A stretch of DNA of 64,000 nt from Desulforhopalus sp. IMCC35007. Lineage in GTDB: Bacteria > Desulfobacterota > Desulfobulbia > Desulfobulbales > Desulfocapsaceae. Both the position numbers and the translations under genes were made by a program. The stretch is from positions 124,001 through 188,000 of the forward strand of contig NZ_SWCN01000001.1 of assembly GCF_005116575.1 (NCBI RefSeq), in the 5' to 3' direction. Of the stretch, positions 24,261-35,688 are shown in pieces. The notes under the pieces were generated by a model. It ran no database searches. It was not told the origin of the DNA and worked only from the letters and a program-made list of their open reading frames with translations. The number at the start of each line of letters is the position of its first letter. Positions within the stretch are counted from its first letter, which is position 1.

Positions 24261-24802
24261 AACAGACAATCCTCGCAAAAAGATATGCTAAGGCAATTTT
24301 CACGATAGGACAGGAACAGGGGAATTATGAACAGTACCATGAGGTGCTGCAGGGACTTGCCGGTCTCTTCGCCGAAACCCCCGAATTTGCAGATGCCCTG
24401 ACCAATCCCCTCTACCCCATGGAAGTAAAAGAGAAAGTGATGACAGGTATTGTCGCCTCGATGGGAGTCGATACGGTCATGGGGAACTTCCTGAATCTTT
24501 TAGTTCAGAAAAAGCGAGCAGAAATATTGCCGGAAATAGCAGACGCCTATAAGACCATGGTTGATGAAGCGAAAAACATCAGTCATGGCAATGTTATTTC
24601 AGCGGTTGAGCTGAGCGACGAATTGAAAGCCAATATTCAAACAGTTTTAGAAAAGTTAACAGGCAAGAAAGTTGAACTCTCTATAAGCGTAGATCCTTCA
24701 ATCATTGGTGGTATGGTCGCCAAGGTTGGTGATCTGGTTTTGGACGGGAGCATTAAAACACAGCTTGCAGGTTTAAAAGATTCCATTAAGGGGAGAGAAT
24801 AG
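24257..24802 (+). CDS. atpH: ATP synthase F1 subunit delta
   Basis: 181-residue subunit that joins the peripheral stalk to the top of F1. It begins LAKRYAKAIFTIGQEQGNYE, the family N-terminal helix, and ends with the SVDPSIIGGMVAKVGDLVLDGSIKTQL signature (here given as ~25 positions, key residues GGMVAKVGD and DGSIKTQL). The start codon is GTG at 24257, overlapping the atpF stop by 4 bases, which implies translational coupling. The stop directly abuts the atpA ATG. Confidence 0.96.
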   Translation: MKQTILAKRYAKAIFTIGQEQGNYEQYHEVLQGLAGLFAETPEFADALTNPLYPMEVKEKVMTGIVASMGVDTVMGNFLNLLVQKKRAEILPEIADAYKTMVDEAKNISHGNVISAVELSDELKANIQTVLEKLTGKKVELSISVDPSIIGGMVAKVGDLVLDGSIKTQLAGLKDSIKGRE

Positions 24803-26326
24803 ATGCAGATCAAAGCCGCAGAAATTAGTCAGATAATCAAAGATCAGATTGGGGCCTACGAAACCAGCGTTGATCTCAACGAGACTGGAACGGTAATCTC
24901 AGTAGGTGACGGTATCGCACGTGTTTACGGCGTGCAGAATTGTATGGCTATGGAGCTTCTTGAGTTTCCGGGAGGAATCATGGGCCTTGCACTTAACCTT
25001 GAGGCAGACAACGTAGGTTGTGCTGTACTTGGTAATGTTTCAGGTATCAAGGAAGGCGATATTGTAAAACGTACCGGTAAAATTGCAGAGGTTCCTGTAG
25101 GGCCCGCAATGGCAGGTCGTGTTGTAGATGGTCTCGGAGTGCCAATTGATGGTCTTGGACCAATCAACTCTGAACTTACCTCTAAAATAGAGGTGTTAGC
25201 TCCTGGAGTTATTGCTAGAAAAGGTGTTCATGAACCATGTTACACCGGTGCTAAAGCAGTCGACGCCATGACACCTGTTGGTAAAGGACAGCGTGAGTTG
25301 GTTATTGGCGATCGCCAGATCGGAAAAACAGCTCTCTGCGTAGATGCTATCATCGCTCAGAAAAATACTGATGTTCACTGTATTTATGTCGCTGTTGGAC
25401 AGAAAAAATCCACAGTTGCCCTGGTTGTTGAGGCGCTCAGAAAGCATGGTGCCATGGAGTACACCACCGTCGTATCAGCTTGTGCCTCCGACCCAGCTCC
25501 AATGCAGTACATTGCACCTTTCGCTGGTTGTTCCATGGGTGAGTACTACCGTGATAACGGAATGCATGCCCTGATTATTTATGATGATCTCTCCAAGCAG
25601 GCTGTAGCCTATCGTGAACTTTCACTGCTTCTCAGACGTCCACCAGGTCGTGAAGCGTATCCTGGAGATATTTTCTTTAACCACTCCCGTCTTCTTGAGC
25701 GTGCTTCAAAAGTAAATGATGAGCTCGGTGCTGGTTCACTTACCGCACTGCCAATCATTGAGACCCAGGCGGGTGATGTTTCCGCTTTTATTCCTACAAA
25801 CGTTATCTCTATTACAGATGGCCAGGTTTACCTTGAGCCAAACCTGTTCTTTTCTGGTGTCCGTCCAGCCATTAACGTTGGTCTTTCTGTTTCCCGTGTT
25901 GGTGGTTCCGCCCAGGTAAAAGCCATGAAGCAGGTCGCCGGTACGCTCCGTCTTGATCTCGCACAGTATCGTGAGCTCGCAGCGTTTGCGGCTTTTGGTT
26001 CAGATCTTGATGCTTCCACCCAGGCAAAACTTACCCGTGGTGAGAGGCTCGTTGAGATTCTCAAGCAACCACAATATCAGCCACTGCCAATGGAAAAGCA
26101 GGTTACCATTATTTATGCGGGTTCCAATGGATACCTGGATACTCTGCCTGTTGATACTCTGGCTGATTATGAGAGCGAGCTCTATAGCTATATTGAGTCC
26201 AATGAGCCATCAATCTTCTCTGATCTGGTAGCAGAAGAAAAATTCACTGATGCAATCAAAGAGAAACTCAACAAGGTACTGACCAGCTTTGGTGATACTT
26301 TCAAGGCATCTAAAGGTCTAAAATAA
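24803..26326 (+). CDS. atpA: ATP synthase F1 subunit alpha
   Basis: 507-residue non-catalytic nucleotide-binding subunit. The beta-barrel domain has [10 protein letters not shown], the P-loop is [10 protein letters not shown] (Ile instead of the usual Thr at position 5), and the conserved [21 protein letters not shown] and [12 protein letters not shown] segments are intact, as is the arginine-finger region [19 protein letters not shown]. It starts right at the end of atpH. Codon use here is tidier than in nearby genes, as expected for high expression. Confidence 0.99.
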   Translation: MQIKAAEISQIIKDQIGAYETSVDLNETGTVISVGDGIARVYGVQNCMAMELLEFPGGIMGLALNLEADNVGCAVLGNVSGIKEGDIVKRTGKIAEVPVGPAMAGRVVDGLGVPIDGLGPINSELTSKIEVLAPGVIARKGVHEPCYTGAKAVDAMTPVGKGQRELVIGDRQIGKTALCVDAIIAQKNTDVHCIYVAVGQKKSTVALVVEALRKHGAMEYTTVVSACASDPAPMQYIAPFAGCSMGEYYRDNGMHALIIYDDLSKQAVAYRELSLLLRRPPGREAYPGDIFFNHSRLLERASKVNDELGAGSLTALPIIETQAGDVSAFIPTNVISITDGQVYLEPNLFFSGVRPAINVGLSVSRVGGSAQVKAMKQVAGTLRLDLAQYRELAAFAAFGSDLDASTQAKLTRGERLVEILKQPQYQPLPMEKQVTIIYAGSNGYLDTLPVDTLADYESELYSYIESNEPSIFSDLVAEEKFTDAIKEKLNKVLTSFGDTFKASKGLK

Positions 26327-26343
26327 TCTGAAAAGGTCAAGAT

Positions 26344-27213
26344 ATGGCGAGTCTAAAAGAAGTAAAAACAAAGATCGCAGGCGTCAAAAAGACGGCCCAG
26401 ATCACCAAAGCCATGAACATGGTCGCCGCGGCAAAGCTCCGCGGTGCCCAGGAAAAAATGGAATCCTTTAGACCTTATACCGCTAAATTCAACGATGCGA
26501 TGTCCAACCTTTCTGGTGGCGCCAATACAAATGCATTTCCTTTGATGGAAGAGCGTGCTGTAAAGGCCGTCGAACTTGTGGTTGTAACCTCGGATCGTGG
26601 ACTGTGCGGCTCGTTCAACGCGAATATCGTCAAGCTGGTAATGAAAAAGATTGACGAATATGAGTCTGAAGGAAAAACCGTTAGCTTGGTCTGTGTCGGG
26701 AAAAAAGGACATCAGCTTCTGAAAAAAACAGGAAAAGTCAGGAAAAGTTACCGTGATATAATGGGTAACTTCCAGATGTTCAATGCACGTGAAATTGCAA
26801 CTGATCTGACCCAGCAGTTTCTTGGTGGTAACAGCGATAAGGTTGAGATCATTTATGGCGCTTTTCAGTCTGTAGCGCGACAGGTTCCAGCGATGTCCTC
26901 ATTTCTTCCTGTTCAACCCGTTGAAGCGGAAGAAAATGCTGCGCCCAAAATATCCGGTGATTACATCTATGAGCCTTCAACTGAAGAAATTATGGATGTT
27001 CTGCAGCCACTGTATCTCAATGTCGTTATCTACCACGCCATGCTCGAAGTTGGTGCATGTGAACACGCAGCACGTATGACTGCAATGGACAATGCAACCA
27101 GCGCATGTAAAGACATCGTGGCTAATTTGACTGTTGTGTACAATAAGGCACGACAGGCAGCGGTAACAAATGAGCTTATGGACATTGTTGGCGGTGCAGA
27201 AGCCCTTAAATAA
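26344..27213 (+). CDS. atpG: ATP synthase F1 subunit gamma
   Basis: 289-residue central rotor shaft. The N-terminal helix SLKEVKTKIAGVKKTAQITKAM and the C-terminal helix with MTAMDNATSACKDIV and YNKARQAAVTNELMDIVGGAEAL are the conserved coiled-coil ends that turn inside the alpha3beta3 head. The central Rossmann-like part has VVVTSDRGLCGSFNANI. No cyanobacterial or chloroplast-type regulatory cysteine insertion is present. It sits 17 bp after atpA. Confidence 0.98.
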   Translation: MASLKEVKTKIAGVKKTAQITKAMNMVAAAKLRGAQEKMESFRPYTAKFNDAMSNLSGGANTNAFPLMEERAVKAVELVVVTSDRGLCGSFNANIVKLVMKKIDEYESEGKTVSLVCVGKKGHQLLKKTGKVRKSYRDIMGNFQMFNAREIATDLTQQFLGGNSDKVEIIYGAFQSVARQVPAMSSFLPVQPVEAEENAAPKISGDYIYEPSTEEIMDVLQPLYLNVVIYHAMLEVGACEHAARMTAMDNATSACKDIVANLTVVYNKARQAAVTNELMDIVGGAEALK

Positions 27214-27256
27214 TAATTTATCATATTGATAATCTAAGACTTTTTAGGAGGGGTAA

Positions 27257-28678
<1,422 letters not shown>

Positions 28679-28778
28679 CAGGCAAACCGCTATAGGTACC
28701 TGATTCAGATGATTTACCCTGTTCGCTACAGGTAAATCATCTTAGGGTGCTCAATTTTTTGCTAAAGAGGACAGTTCG

Positions 28779-29192
28779 ATGGGACAACAGATAAGACTAG
28801 AAGTCGTAACACCGACAGGTGCTAAGGTTAACGAAGACGTTGATATCGTTAATGCGCCAGGTTTCGGTGGTGACTTTGGTGTACTTGCAAACCATGCACC
28901 TTTTCTGTCGACAATCAAAATTGGTACTCTGACATATGAGAATGGTAATAAAAGAGAATCCCTGATGGTCAGTGGTGGATTCTGCGAGGTCTCAAATAAT
29001 AAGATCACCTTTCTTGTTGAGAGTGCTGAAAAAGGATCAGAAATTAATGTTGAAAGGGCAATGAGAGCCAAGGAAAGAGCGGAAAAACGCCTTGCTCAGG
29101 CTGCCCACCAGGCAGAAGATTTCAACCGTAAAAGAGCAGAAATAGCTCTGCAACGGGCCCTTGTTCGATTGAAAGTGGCAAAGAAGATCTGA
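28779..29192 (+). CDS. atpC: ATP synthase F1 subunit epsilon
   Basis: 137 residues with the N-terminal beta-sandwich ([39 protein letters not shown]) and a C-terminal two-helix domain rich in Arg, Lys and Ala ([26 protein letters not shown]) that can inhibit ATP hydrolysis. It ends the operon, with a strong terminator 24 bp later. The 100-bp gap after atpD holds an imperfect repeat around GGTAAATCATC but no gene. Confidence 0.96.
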   Translation: MGQQIRLEVVTPTGAKVNEDVDIVNAPGFGGDFGVLANHAPFLSTIKIGTLTYENGNKRESLMVSGGFCEVSNNKITFLVESAEKGSEINVERAMRAKERAEKRLAQAAHQAEDFNRKRAEIALQRALVRLKVAKKI

Positions 29193-29215
29193 TACATTTT
29201 GTATTTTCGGTAGTT

Positions 29216-29251
29216 AAAAGGGGTTACTCAGTTTACTGAGTAACCCCTTTT
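29216..29251 (+). terminator. Rho-independent terminator of the F1 operon
   Basis: A perfect 16-bp stem, AAAAGGGGTTACTCAG (29216-29231) with CTGAGTAACCCCTTTT (29236-29251), and a TTTA loop. The A and T ends let it work in both directions, so it may also stop transcripts of the convergent amidase gene. Confidence 0.93.
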
Positions 29252-29300
29252 GTATTGTGTCAGGTTGATTGCAACGAACTTGGTTGGCGGCTCGGTTTAT

Positions 29301-31190
29301 CTACATCGCCTCGGCGCCTGAGTCCGCTTCATCCTGAGTAAAATTAAACGCCTGAAATTGAGCTGTAGTTGAGCTGACATAGTTGTGTATGCCATCGGCA
29401 ATTTCCTGGGTGAGTAGTCTGATAAAGGCAGGGTCGTTGAGATTTTGAACATCATCTTTATTGGTGATAAAGGCGAGTTCGATGAGGATTGCTGGCATCT
29501 GGGCCCCGATGAGAACGTAAAACGGTGCCTGTTTTACACCCAGGTTTTTGATATCTGCGTAGCCTTTGGCTGCTGCCTCATCAAGAATTGAGTTGTGAAC
29601 CTGTTGGGCAAGCCTGGAAGATTCTTCAATCTTGGAGTTTTTCATGATATCTGAGAGAATATCCTGCAAATCACTCATCTGATGGGTTGAGGTCGCATTT
29701 TCAAGTGCTGCAACTCGCATCGCTTCGGCATTGGTAGTAAGGTTCAGATAGTAGGTTTCCAGACCTCGAACCTTTTGGGAAGGATGGGCATTGACGTGTA
29801 GTGAGATGAAGAGGTCAGCATTTTCAGTGTTTGCGATAGCCGTGCGTTCTTCCAGTGAAACAAAGACGTCCTTATCTCTGGTGAGGATGACTTCACAGCC
29901 GAGCGCTTTTTCAAGTACCGGTGCTAACGTTTGTGCAACTTTTAAAACAATATCTTTTTCTTTGAGCTTAAAAGCCATGGCTCCCGGATCTTTGCCGCCA
30001 TGACCGGGATCGAGAACAATCTTTTTAACTCCAAGGCCAAGTTGCTGAGCCAGGGACAGTGGATTAGTTTTTGGATCGTTCCTGGTATCCTTATCCTTTT
30101 TAGCCACAACTGAGCTGGGGGTAGTGTCACTCTCGGAAACAGTTACCGCTTTTTTCTTGCTCGGTTTTAGGACAACAATCTCCGAACTGGAAGGAGTCTC
30201 AAGTTTTGGCTTATTTTTTTGCTGTTCTTGTTCAATCTTTGGTATTTCCGTAACCGCCACCTGTTCCAAATCCTCGTGCCCTTTGCCTCGCACATCGATG
30301 ACTACACGGAATGGATCCGGAAGGCTGAAGATCTTATAACTACCGATGGATTCGATATCAAGGACAACACGTACTGTATCAGGGCTGAACTGCCCTGTTC
30401 TGATCTGTTCAAGTAGTCCGTCTTTGATGGGCACTGGGGCCCGGTATTGGGGTTCGATATAACTATCTTTAAAATCAATGTAGAGTCGTCTCGGAGTATT
30501 TTTCGTCTCTTCCAGAAGAACTTCTTTATAGTTGACCGGGCCTGAGGCCATGATGACAACCCTGGTGTAGTGATCCGAAGACCAGTATTTCACAGGCAGT
30601 ACGTAACTAAGGTTGTTATCTCCAGTTGCAGAAACCATTACCTTCGGCAGTGCGATGTCGTGCTCTTTAGAGAGCACTTTGAGCATATCTTCAGCTTGGG
30701 AGTGCATATCTCCATTGCTGTAATTGGTGACGATTTCCACGAGATACTCAGCAGCTTTTTTCGGTTCATTTTTCTTTATAAAAATGGAGGCAAGTTGGAA
30801 ATATGCGTCGTCAGCTAATTTGTGTTGGGGAAAAAGACGAACGATATCCTTGTAGTAGGAAACAGACTCGTCGATGTCAATTGGCAGTGTAAATGCCTCA
30901 AACATGTCTCTATAGAGGCGTCCAAGCATGTACAGACAGGCTGGCGCGAAGGTTGATTTTGGGCTCGAAAGGTATATACGTCGGAAATTTCGGGTGCCCT
31001 TGAGCCAGTTATCCCGGGTGGCAGAAAGTTTCGCGTTGGTCTGCAGTTGGTTGTAATAGAATTTTGCCTCGTCATAGCGTTTGGAGACCAGTTGGGAACC
31101 TTCCACCTTAGGCTCTGCTGCTAATGAAACACCTAGAACAAAAAATATGTGGATGGTGATGAGGATTGTGATGAGTAAGGTTCGATGCAT
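29301..31190 (-). CDS. N-acetylmuramoyl-L-alanine amidase with AMIN domain
   Basis: Periplasmic zinc amidase (629 residues) that cuts the amide between muramic acid and the peptide stem, normally at division septa. It has a signal peptide ending near VSLAAEP, a TPR/outer-membrane-lipoprotein-like helical region (residues ~30-165, YDEAKFYYNQLQ), an AMIN domain (~195-310), a Ser/Lys/Thr-rich linker, and the Amidase_3 domain from KKIVLDPGHGGKDPGA with zinc ligands in DPGHGG, LFISLHVNAHP and the catalytic Glu of ILIELAFITN. The order matches AmiC-like enzymes, with the TPR-like part as an extra. It is a single gene, convergent with atpC. Confidence 0.93.
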   Translation of the reverse strand: MHRTLLITILITIHIFFVLGVSLAAEPKVEGSQLVSKRYDEAKFYYNQLQTNAKLSATRDNWLKGTRNFRRIYLSSPKSTFAPACLYMLGRLYRDMFEAFTLPIDIDESVSYYKDIVRLFPQHKLADDAYFQLASIFIKKNEPKKAAEYLVEIVTNYSNGDMHSQAEDMLKVLSKEHDIALPKVMVSATGDNNLSYVLPVKYWSSDHYTRVVIMASGPVNYKEVLLEETKNTPRRLYIDFKDSYIEPQYRAPVPIKDGLLEQIRTGQFSPDTVRVVLDIESIGSYKIFSLPDPFRVVIDVRGKGHEDLEQVAVTEIPKIEQEQQKNKPKLETPSSSEIVVLKPSKKKAVTVSESDTTPSSVVAKKDKDTRNDPKTNPLSLAQQLGLGVKKIVLDPGHGGKDPGAMAFKLKEKDIVLKVAQTLAPVLEKALGCEVILTRDKDVFVSLEERTAIANTENADLFISLHVNAHPSQKVRGLETYYLNLTTNAEAMRVAALENATSTHQMSDLQDILSDIMKNSKIEESSRLAQQVHNSILDEAAAKGYADIKNLGVKQAPFYVLIGAQMPAILIELAFITNKDDVQNLNDPAFIRLLTQEIADGIHNYVSSTTAQFQAFNFTQDEADSGAEAM

Positions 31191-31601
31191 TATTTTTATA
31201 TTAAACGAATCTTATGACAGACCCCGAACTGATTAGAGGACAAAGTAACATATTGAATGAAAACTAAAATAGTATACAGGAAAGCTAGGCGCATGGCAAA
31301 ATTAATTGGATTGTACGCTTATTTGAAAAAAGTGGAAAATGCTGTGTACAGGCCAATGGGATTGTACGGAGTGCCTTATTGTTTTGGTGTAAAATTCAAT
31401 CTGTCTTCAAATGGATTATACACCTGCGGTACGCCCGTTGTCTAACGTCTCAAACCAGGTACTTAAATGTGGATCCATCGCGAGTGGTATGACCATAAAT
31501 TAGAGTTGCGGGCATGAAGCCTGTTAAAACTGCAATAACTGTTCAATAAGAACACGATGGATGAGGTGTAAATTCAAGGCGTCTGGAGCAAAGCAACACA
31601 A
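31191..31601. other. Intergenic region with three imperfect direct repeats
   Basis: 411 bases between amidase and mutS. A 62-codon frame at 31257-31445 (+) has no clear ribosome binding site at proper spacing and no recognised family. It contains three copies of a GGATTGTAC-like word at 31308, 31359 and 31413 (the third is GGATTATAC). Otherwise I see nothing here. Confidence 0.4.
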
Positions 31602-34259
31602 TCAGGTATTAAGCATTTTCTTGAGCTCATAGAGGGTATCCAGTGCTTTTTTGGGCGAGCAGTCATCAAGGTCGATTTTTTTTAGCAGCAGACGAATTGG
31701 GTCTTGAGGCGGGGCAAAAAGCTGCAACTGGTCTGGATGTCTTTTGGGGGTTCCAGTAGGCGTGGATCTTTTCGATCTTGTTGTGCCGTCAAATTTACCC
31801 TGTTCAATGTCTTTTAGAATCTCTTTTGCCCGGAGGACAACCTCTTCAGGGACTCCGGCCAATGCGGCAACTTGTATACCATAACTCCGGCTTGTCCCAC
31901 CTTTAACGAGTTTGTGTAAAAAGATTATGTTTGATTGCCATTCCCGGACGCCGATGGAATAATTTTTTACTCGTTTATTATTTTTGGCAAGATCAGTCAG
32001 TTCGTGATAGTGGGTGGCAAAGAGGGTTTTGACGCCAATGTTCTTTTTGTTGACGAGGTTTTCAGCGACAGCCCAGGCAATGGACAATCCATCGTAGGTG
32101 GAGGTCCCGCGTCCAATTTCGTCGAGGATAACGAGGCTGCGCTCAGTAGAGTTGTTGAGAATATTTGCCGTCTCACTCATCTCTACCATGAAAGTGGACT
32201 GTCCTTGTCTCAGGTTGTCCATTGCCCCTACACGGGTGAAGATCCTGTCGACGATACCGATGGATGCCTCCTGTGCTGGCACGTAACAACCCATCTGTGC
32301 CATAAGAACAATCAGTGCCGTCTGGCGCAGGATCGTTGACTTCCCAGCCATGTTCGGTCCTGTAATAATGAGCACCTCATCACTGGATTGATCAAGGTGC
32401 ACGTCATTTGGTACAAATTTGCCGCTGGGCAGCATCCGTTCAATGACCGGATGGCGTCCCTCAACAATTCGGATGGTATCGCTTTCGCCCACCTCGGGAC
32501 GCAGGTAATTATACTTGTGTGCCATTTCAGCATTGCCGAGGAGAAAATCGAGCTGGGCGATAATATTTGCGGTTTTAAGGATACGACTGCTGGCTTTGGC
32601 GAGTTTTTGGCGTATTTCGCTAAACAGTTCATACTCAAGATCAGTCCTTCTTTCTTCTGCTCCGAGGACCTTATTTTCAAATTCTTTAAGCTCCGGGGTG
32701 ATGAAGCGCTCCGCATTAACAAGGGTCTGTTTGCGGATATAGTGTTCTGGAACCTTTTCAGCCTGTAGCTTACTTACCTCGATAAAATAGCCAAAAACCT
32801 TATTGAAGCCGACCTTGAGTTTTGCAATGCCGGTCTTTTCTCTTTCCTGGTTTTCGAGATTAAGTATCAATTTCTTTCCGTCTCGAAGGATTGTGATAAG
32901 GTCATCAAGCTCCGCGTTATAGCCAGCCTTAATGAGATTTCCTTCCCTCAGGGTGATTGGCGCATCATGATGAATTGATGAATCGAGGAGTTCATGAATA
33001 TCTGAAAGGGTGTCGAGGTGGTCTCTCAAAGAAATCAATTTTCGGGTATTGCAATCTTTAAGGCTTATGAGAATCTGGGGCAGCCTGGCAAGTGAGTTCT
33101 TCATGGCGAGCATATCCCTGCCGTTTCCAGTACCAAGGGTCATACGACTGTTGAGCCGTTCAAGGTCGTATACCTGCTCGAGCAAGGTTCTGAGGCTCTT
33201 TCTAGGACCGCTTTCCTTGAAAAAGTATGTTACAGCATCAAGCCTGTTGTTGATCCTCTCTTTGCACTGAAGTGGAAAAAGTAGATTGTGTTTGAGTAGC
33301 CTTGCTCCCATTGGGGTACACGTATGGTCAATGACAGAAAGGAGAGAACCCTGTCTCTGCCCACCCGCAAGGGTCTGGGTGAGTTCGAGATTACGCCTTG
33401 AAGATTCGTCAATGTGAAGGATATTTTCCGATTCAATGGGAGTGAGACTCTCGATATGGTCGATGGCTGTTTTCTGGGTCTCATGGATGTAATCGAGGAG
33501 GACTCCTGCTGCTGTGATCCCCACAGAATAATTTTTACAGCCGAATCCATCAAGGCTGAGTAACCCAAAATGATCAAGAAGGGTTTCTTTGCAGTTTTCA
33601 AAGCTGAAGTGGTCCCTGTCTTTGACAGTGATACAGATATCAGAAAGCAGGTTTTCGATATCTTTTGTAAGTGCCTCCATCTGGACTGCATGATTGTCGG
33701 GAAGGAGAAGTTCTGAAGGAGTAAGGCGGGTGAGCTGGTCAAGCACCTTTTCTTCATTATTGCCGTTTGCCTGGTATTCGCCGACCAGAAACTCCCCTGT
33801 GCTCACATCGAGAAAACTGAGTCCGTAGATCCGTTGTGTGCCGTTGTCTTTATAGCTGAGAGAAGAAATATAGTTATTACTTTTGTCATCTAACAGGTGG
33901 TCATCTGTGATTACACCTGGAGAAACAATCCTGACAACCTCTCTTTTGACGATGCCTTTTGCCTCAGCGGGATCCTCGGTCTGTTCACAGATAGCAACCC
34001 TGCAGCCAGCCTTAATGAGTTTAGACAGGTAGGTCTGTGCGGCGTGATAGGGAATACCACACATGGGGACCTGAACGGTATCAGTATTCTTATTCCGTGA
34101 GGTAAGGGTGATACCGAGGATTTTTGATGCTTTTATCGCATCATCAAAAAACATCTCATAAAAATCCCCCATTCTGTAAAAGAGAATTGCATTCTCATGC
34201 TGCTGTTTAATTTCAAGGTATTGCTGCAGCATGGGGGTAAGTTTGGTTATTTTGCTCAT
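31602..34259 (-). CDS. mutS: DNA mismatch repair protein MutS
   Basis: 885-residue ATPase that recognises mismatches. The N-terminal mismatch-binding domain has YRMGDFYEMFFDDA (Phe-x-Glu motif), the connector and lever domains follow, then the ABC-type ATPase with GPNMAGKSTILRQ (Walker A, about residue 634), VEMSETANIL (signature), LVILDEIGRGTSTYDG (Walker B) and the FATHYHELTDL His switch. It overlaps the HIT gene upstream by 4 bases (ATGA). No mutL is present in the window. Confidence 0.98.
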   Translation of the reverse strand: MSKITKLTPMLQQYLEIKQQHENAILFYRMGDFYEMFFDDAIKASKILGITLTSRNKNTDTVQVPMCGIPYHAAQTYLSKLIKAGCRVAICEQTEDPAEAKGIVKREVVRIVSPGVITDDHLLDDKSNNYISSLSYKDNGTQRIYGLSFLDVSTGEFLVGEYQANGNNEEKVLDQLTRLTPSELLLPDNHAVQMEALTKDIENLLSDICITVKDRDHFSFENCKETLLDHFGLLSLDGFGCKNYSVGITAAGVLLDYIHETQKTAIDHIESLTPIESENILHIDESSRRNLELTQTLAGGQRQGSLLSVIDHTCTPMGARLLKHNLLFPLQCKERINNRLDAVTYFFKESGPRKSLRTLLEQVYDLERLNSRMTLGTGNGRDMLAMKNSLARLPQILISLKDCNTRKLISLRDHLDTLSDIHELLDSSIHHDAPITLREGNLIKAGYNAELDDLITILRDGKKLILNLENQEREKTGIAKLKVGFNKVFGYFIEVSKLQAEKVPEHYIRKQTLVNAERFITPELKEFENKVLGAEERRTDLEYELFSEIRQKLAKASSRILKTANIIAQLDFLLGNAEMAHKYNYLRPEVGESDTIRIVEGRHPVIERMLPSGKFVPNDVHLDQSSDEVLIITGPNMAGKSTILRQTALIVLMAQMGCYVPAQEASIGIVDRIFTRVGAMDNLRQGQSTFMVEMSETANILNNSTERSLVILDEIGRGTSTYDGLSIAWAVAENLVNKKNIGVKTLFATHYHELTDLAKNNKRVKNYSIGVREWQSNIIFLHKLVKGGTSRSYGIQVAALAGVPEEVVLRAKEILKDIEQGKFDGTTRSKRSTPTGTPKRHPDQLQLFAPPQDPIRLLLKKIDLDDCSPKKALDTLYELKKMLNT

Positions 34260-34762
34260 GGATTTTCTTGTAAAAAAAGAGAGACGAAGTCCGGTAATAA
34301 CGTATCAAATGTAAGGTCTATATGTTCAGGAATGGTTCTGATTTCAGATATGACTGTAATAAAATTATGGTCTCCATTCCACCGTGGAACAATATGATAG
34401 TGGAGATGGTCCGCTATACCTGCTCCTGCAATGGAACCAAGGTTGCACCCGATGTTAAAGCCATCGGGGTTGAGATGCTTTTTCAGGATGAGCACGGATT
34501 GCTGGGTGAGAAACATAATGCCTTGATTTTCCTGTTCGGTCAAAGAAGTCAGGCAATCAATATGTCTTTTGGGGGCAATCAGGAGATGACCGTTGGCATA
34601 GGGAAATCTGTTGAGCAAAACGATGCCGTTTCGTCCACGGTACAGCAGAAGGTCGTTTTTTGAAGATGTGCTTTCGCCTGGGGGCTCAAAGATACAATGG
34701 GGTACTTTGGGAGCCTTGCCAAGGACATGGTCTATGCGCCATGGGGTCCAGAGTGTGTTCAT
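34256..34762 (-). CDS. HIT-family nucleotide hydrolase/transferase
   Basis: 168-residue protein with the histidine triad HLHYHIVPRWNGDHNF, whose central His forms the nucleotidyl intermediate. GFNIGCNLGSIAGAGIADH precedes the triad, and the N-terminus MNTLWTPWRIDHV resembles the AP4A phosphorylase-like branch. It probably acts on dinucleoside polyphosphates or AMP esters. The gene overlaps both the metallophosphoesterase upstream and mutS downstream by 4 bases, so all three are one translationally coupled unit. Confidence 0.92.
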   Translation of the reverse strand: MNTLWTPWRIDHVLGKAPKVPHCIFEPPGESTSSKNDLLLYRGRNGIVLLNRFPYANGHLLIAPKRHIDCLTSLTEQENQGIMFLTQQSVLILKKHLNPDGFNIGCNLGSIAGAGIADHLHYHIVPRWNGDHNFITVISEIRTIPEHIDLTFDTLLPDFVSLFLQENP

Positions 34763-35256
34763 TGTAATACTGGAAGGTTATGGAGAGACCCATGCAATCC
34801 GTTGCTGTCAATTTGTAAAAGAGCGTATGTTCCGGGGCCACCATACCGGCTAGTGGACTGAAAACTCCCGGGATTTATCAGCAGGGTAGTCCCATAATAA
34901 TGACAAACCGGGATGTGAGTGTGCCCGTATATAATACAATCAGCCTCCGGGAACATCTCATATACGCGCTCCTCGATATTGTGTCGGGGACCCGCACCGT
35001 GGCTTATACCAATGGTGTAACCTTTAATAGAGACTGTTTTTCTCTCAGGCAGTGTTCTCTGGGTTTGCAGGTTACACATATTTCCACGTACAGCATAGAC
35101 CGTTTTACCTGAAAAAACCGAGAGTATGGAATGGTCTGTCAGGTCGCCGGCATGGATGATCGCGTCACAGTTTTTAAAAGCGTTGACACAGTTTTCCAGA
35201 AAAAAATGATCGGGCTGTTGGAGATGGGTGTCTGAAATAATACCGATGGTGTACAT
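34759..35256 (-). CDS. YfcE/MJ0936-type metallophosphoesterase
   Basis: 165-residue calcineurin-like phosphodiesterase, probably cytosolic. Metal ligands are in GIISDTHL, IIHAGDLTD, a variant AVRGNMCN (GNxD/GNHE position), SHGAG and YGHTHIPV. Length and the ending NPGSFQSTSRYG match the YfcE subgroup, which hydrolyses small phosphodiesters in vitro; the physiological substrate is unknown. First gene of the overlapping metallophosphoesterase-HIT-mutS set. Confidence 0.9.
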   Translation of the reverse strand: MYTIGIISDTHLQQPDHFFLENCVNAFKNCDAIIHAGDLTDHSILSVFSGKTVYAVRGNMCNLQTQRTLPERKTVSIKGYTIGISHGAGPRHNIEERVYEMFPEADCIIYGHTHIPVCHYYGTTLLINPGSFQSTSRYGGPGTYALLQIDSNGLHGSLHNLPVLQ

Positions 35257-35688
35257 TTGATTCTCTCGTTAAAAGTCAGCTGTTACTCTACACAAGTGAC
35301 ATGCCATAGCAAAGAAATAAGTGAAATTGTGCTTGGAGCATTGTCTGGTCCGGTGAGCGCCAACCCACAAAGTGAGCAGTTTATCGTTATTTTGGTCATA
35401 CTCTGCAGTATTAACAGTTGCACTCGTGAAGCAAAGGCAGGTATACTGCAATGTTGTATTTTAACATAAATAGCGTTTATTGCCCCTGTTGGAATGTCGT
35501 ATTGTAGTATTTTATTCTTTTTCACTTACTGTAACACGCAAAGTTTGTCATGCGGTAGTGGTCGTCGGCTGTCTGTTCTATTGCGGCATGGCCATCGGTT
35601 TTGGAGCAGGTTATTTTTTGAAAAAGGGGCAATACGATAATAGATTGCCGGTACGCCGGTTCACACCAAAAAAGAATGGAGAAGTAGG
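35257..35688. other. Divergent intergenic region upstream of efp
   Basis: 432 bases. It holds a good promoter at 35418-35447 and, behind it, an open frame (35480-35695) with a TTG start that encodes a single hydrophobic helix and overlaps the efp start codon. The frame has no visible ribosome binding site, so I do not call it a gene. Confidence 0.45.
35418..35447 (+). promoter_or_regulatory. Sigma70-type promoter for efp-epmA
   Basis: TTGCAC (35418-35423), an 18-base spacer, TATACT (35442-35447). It would give a 5' leader of about 235 bases ahead of efp. Confidence 0.55.
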
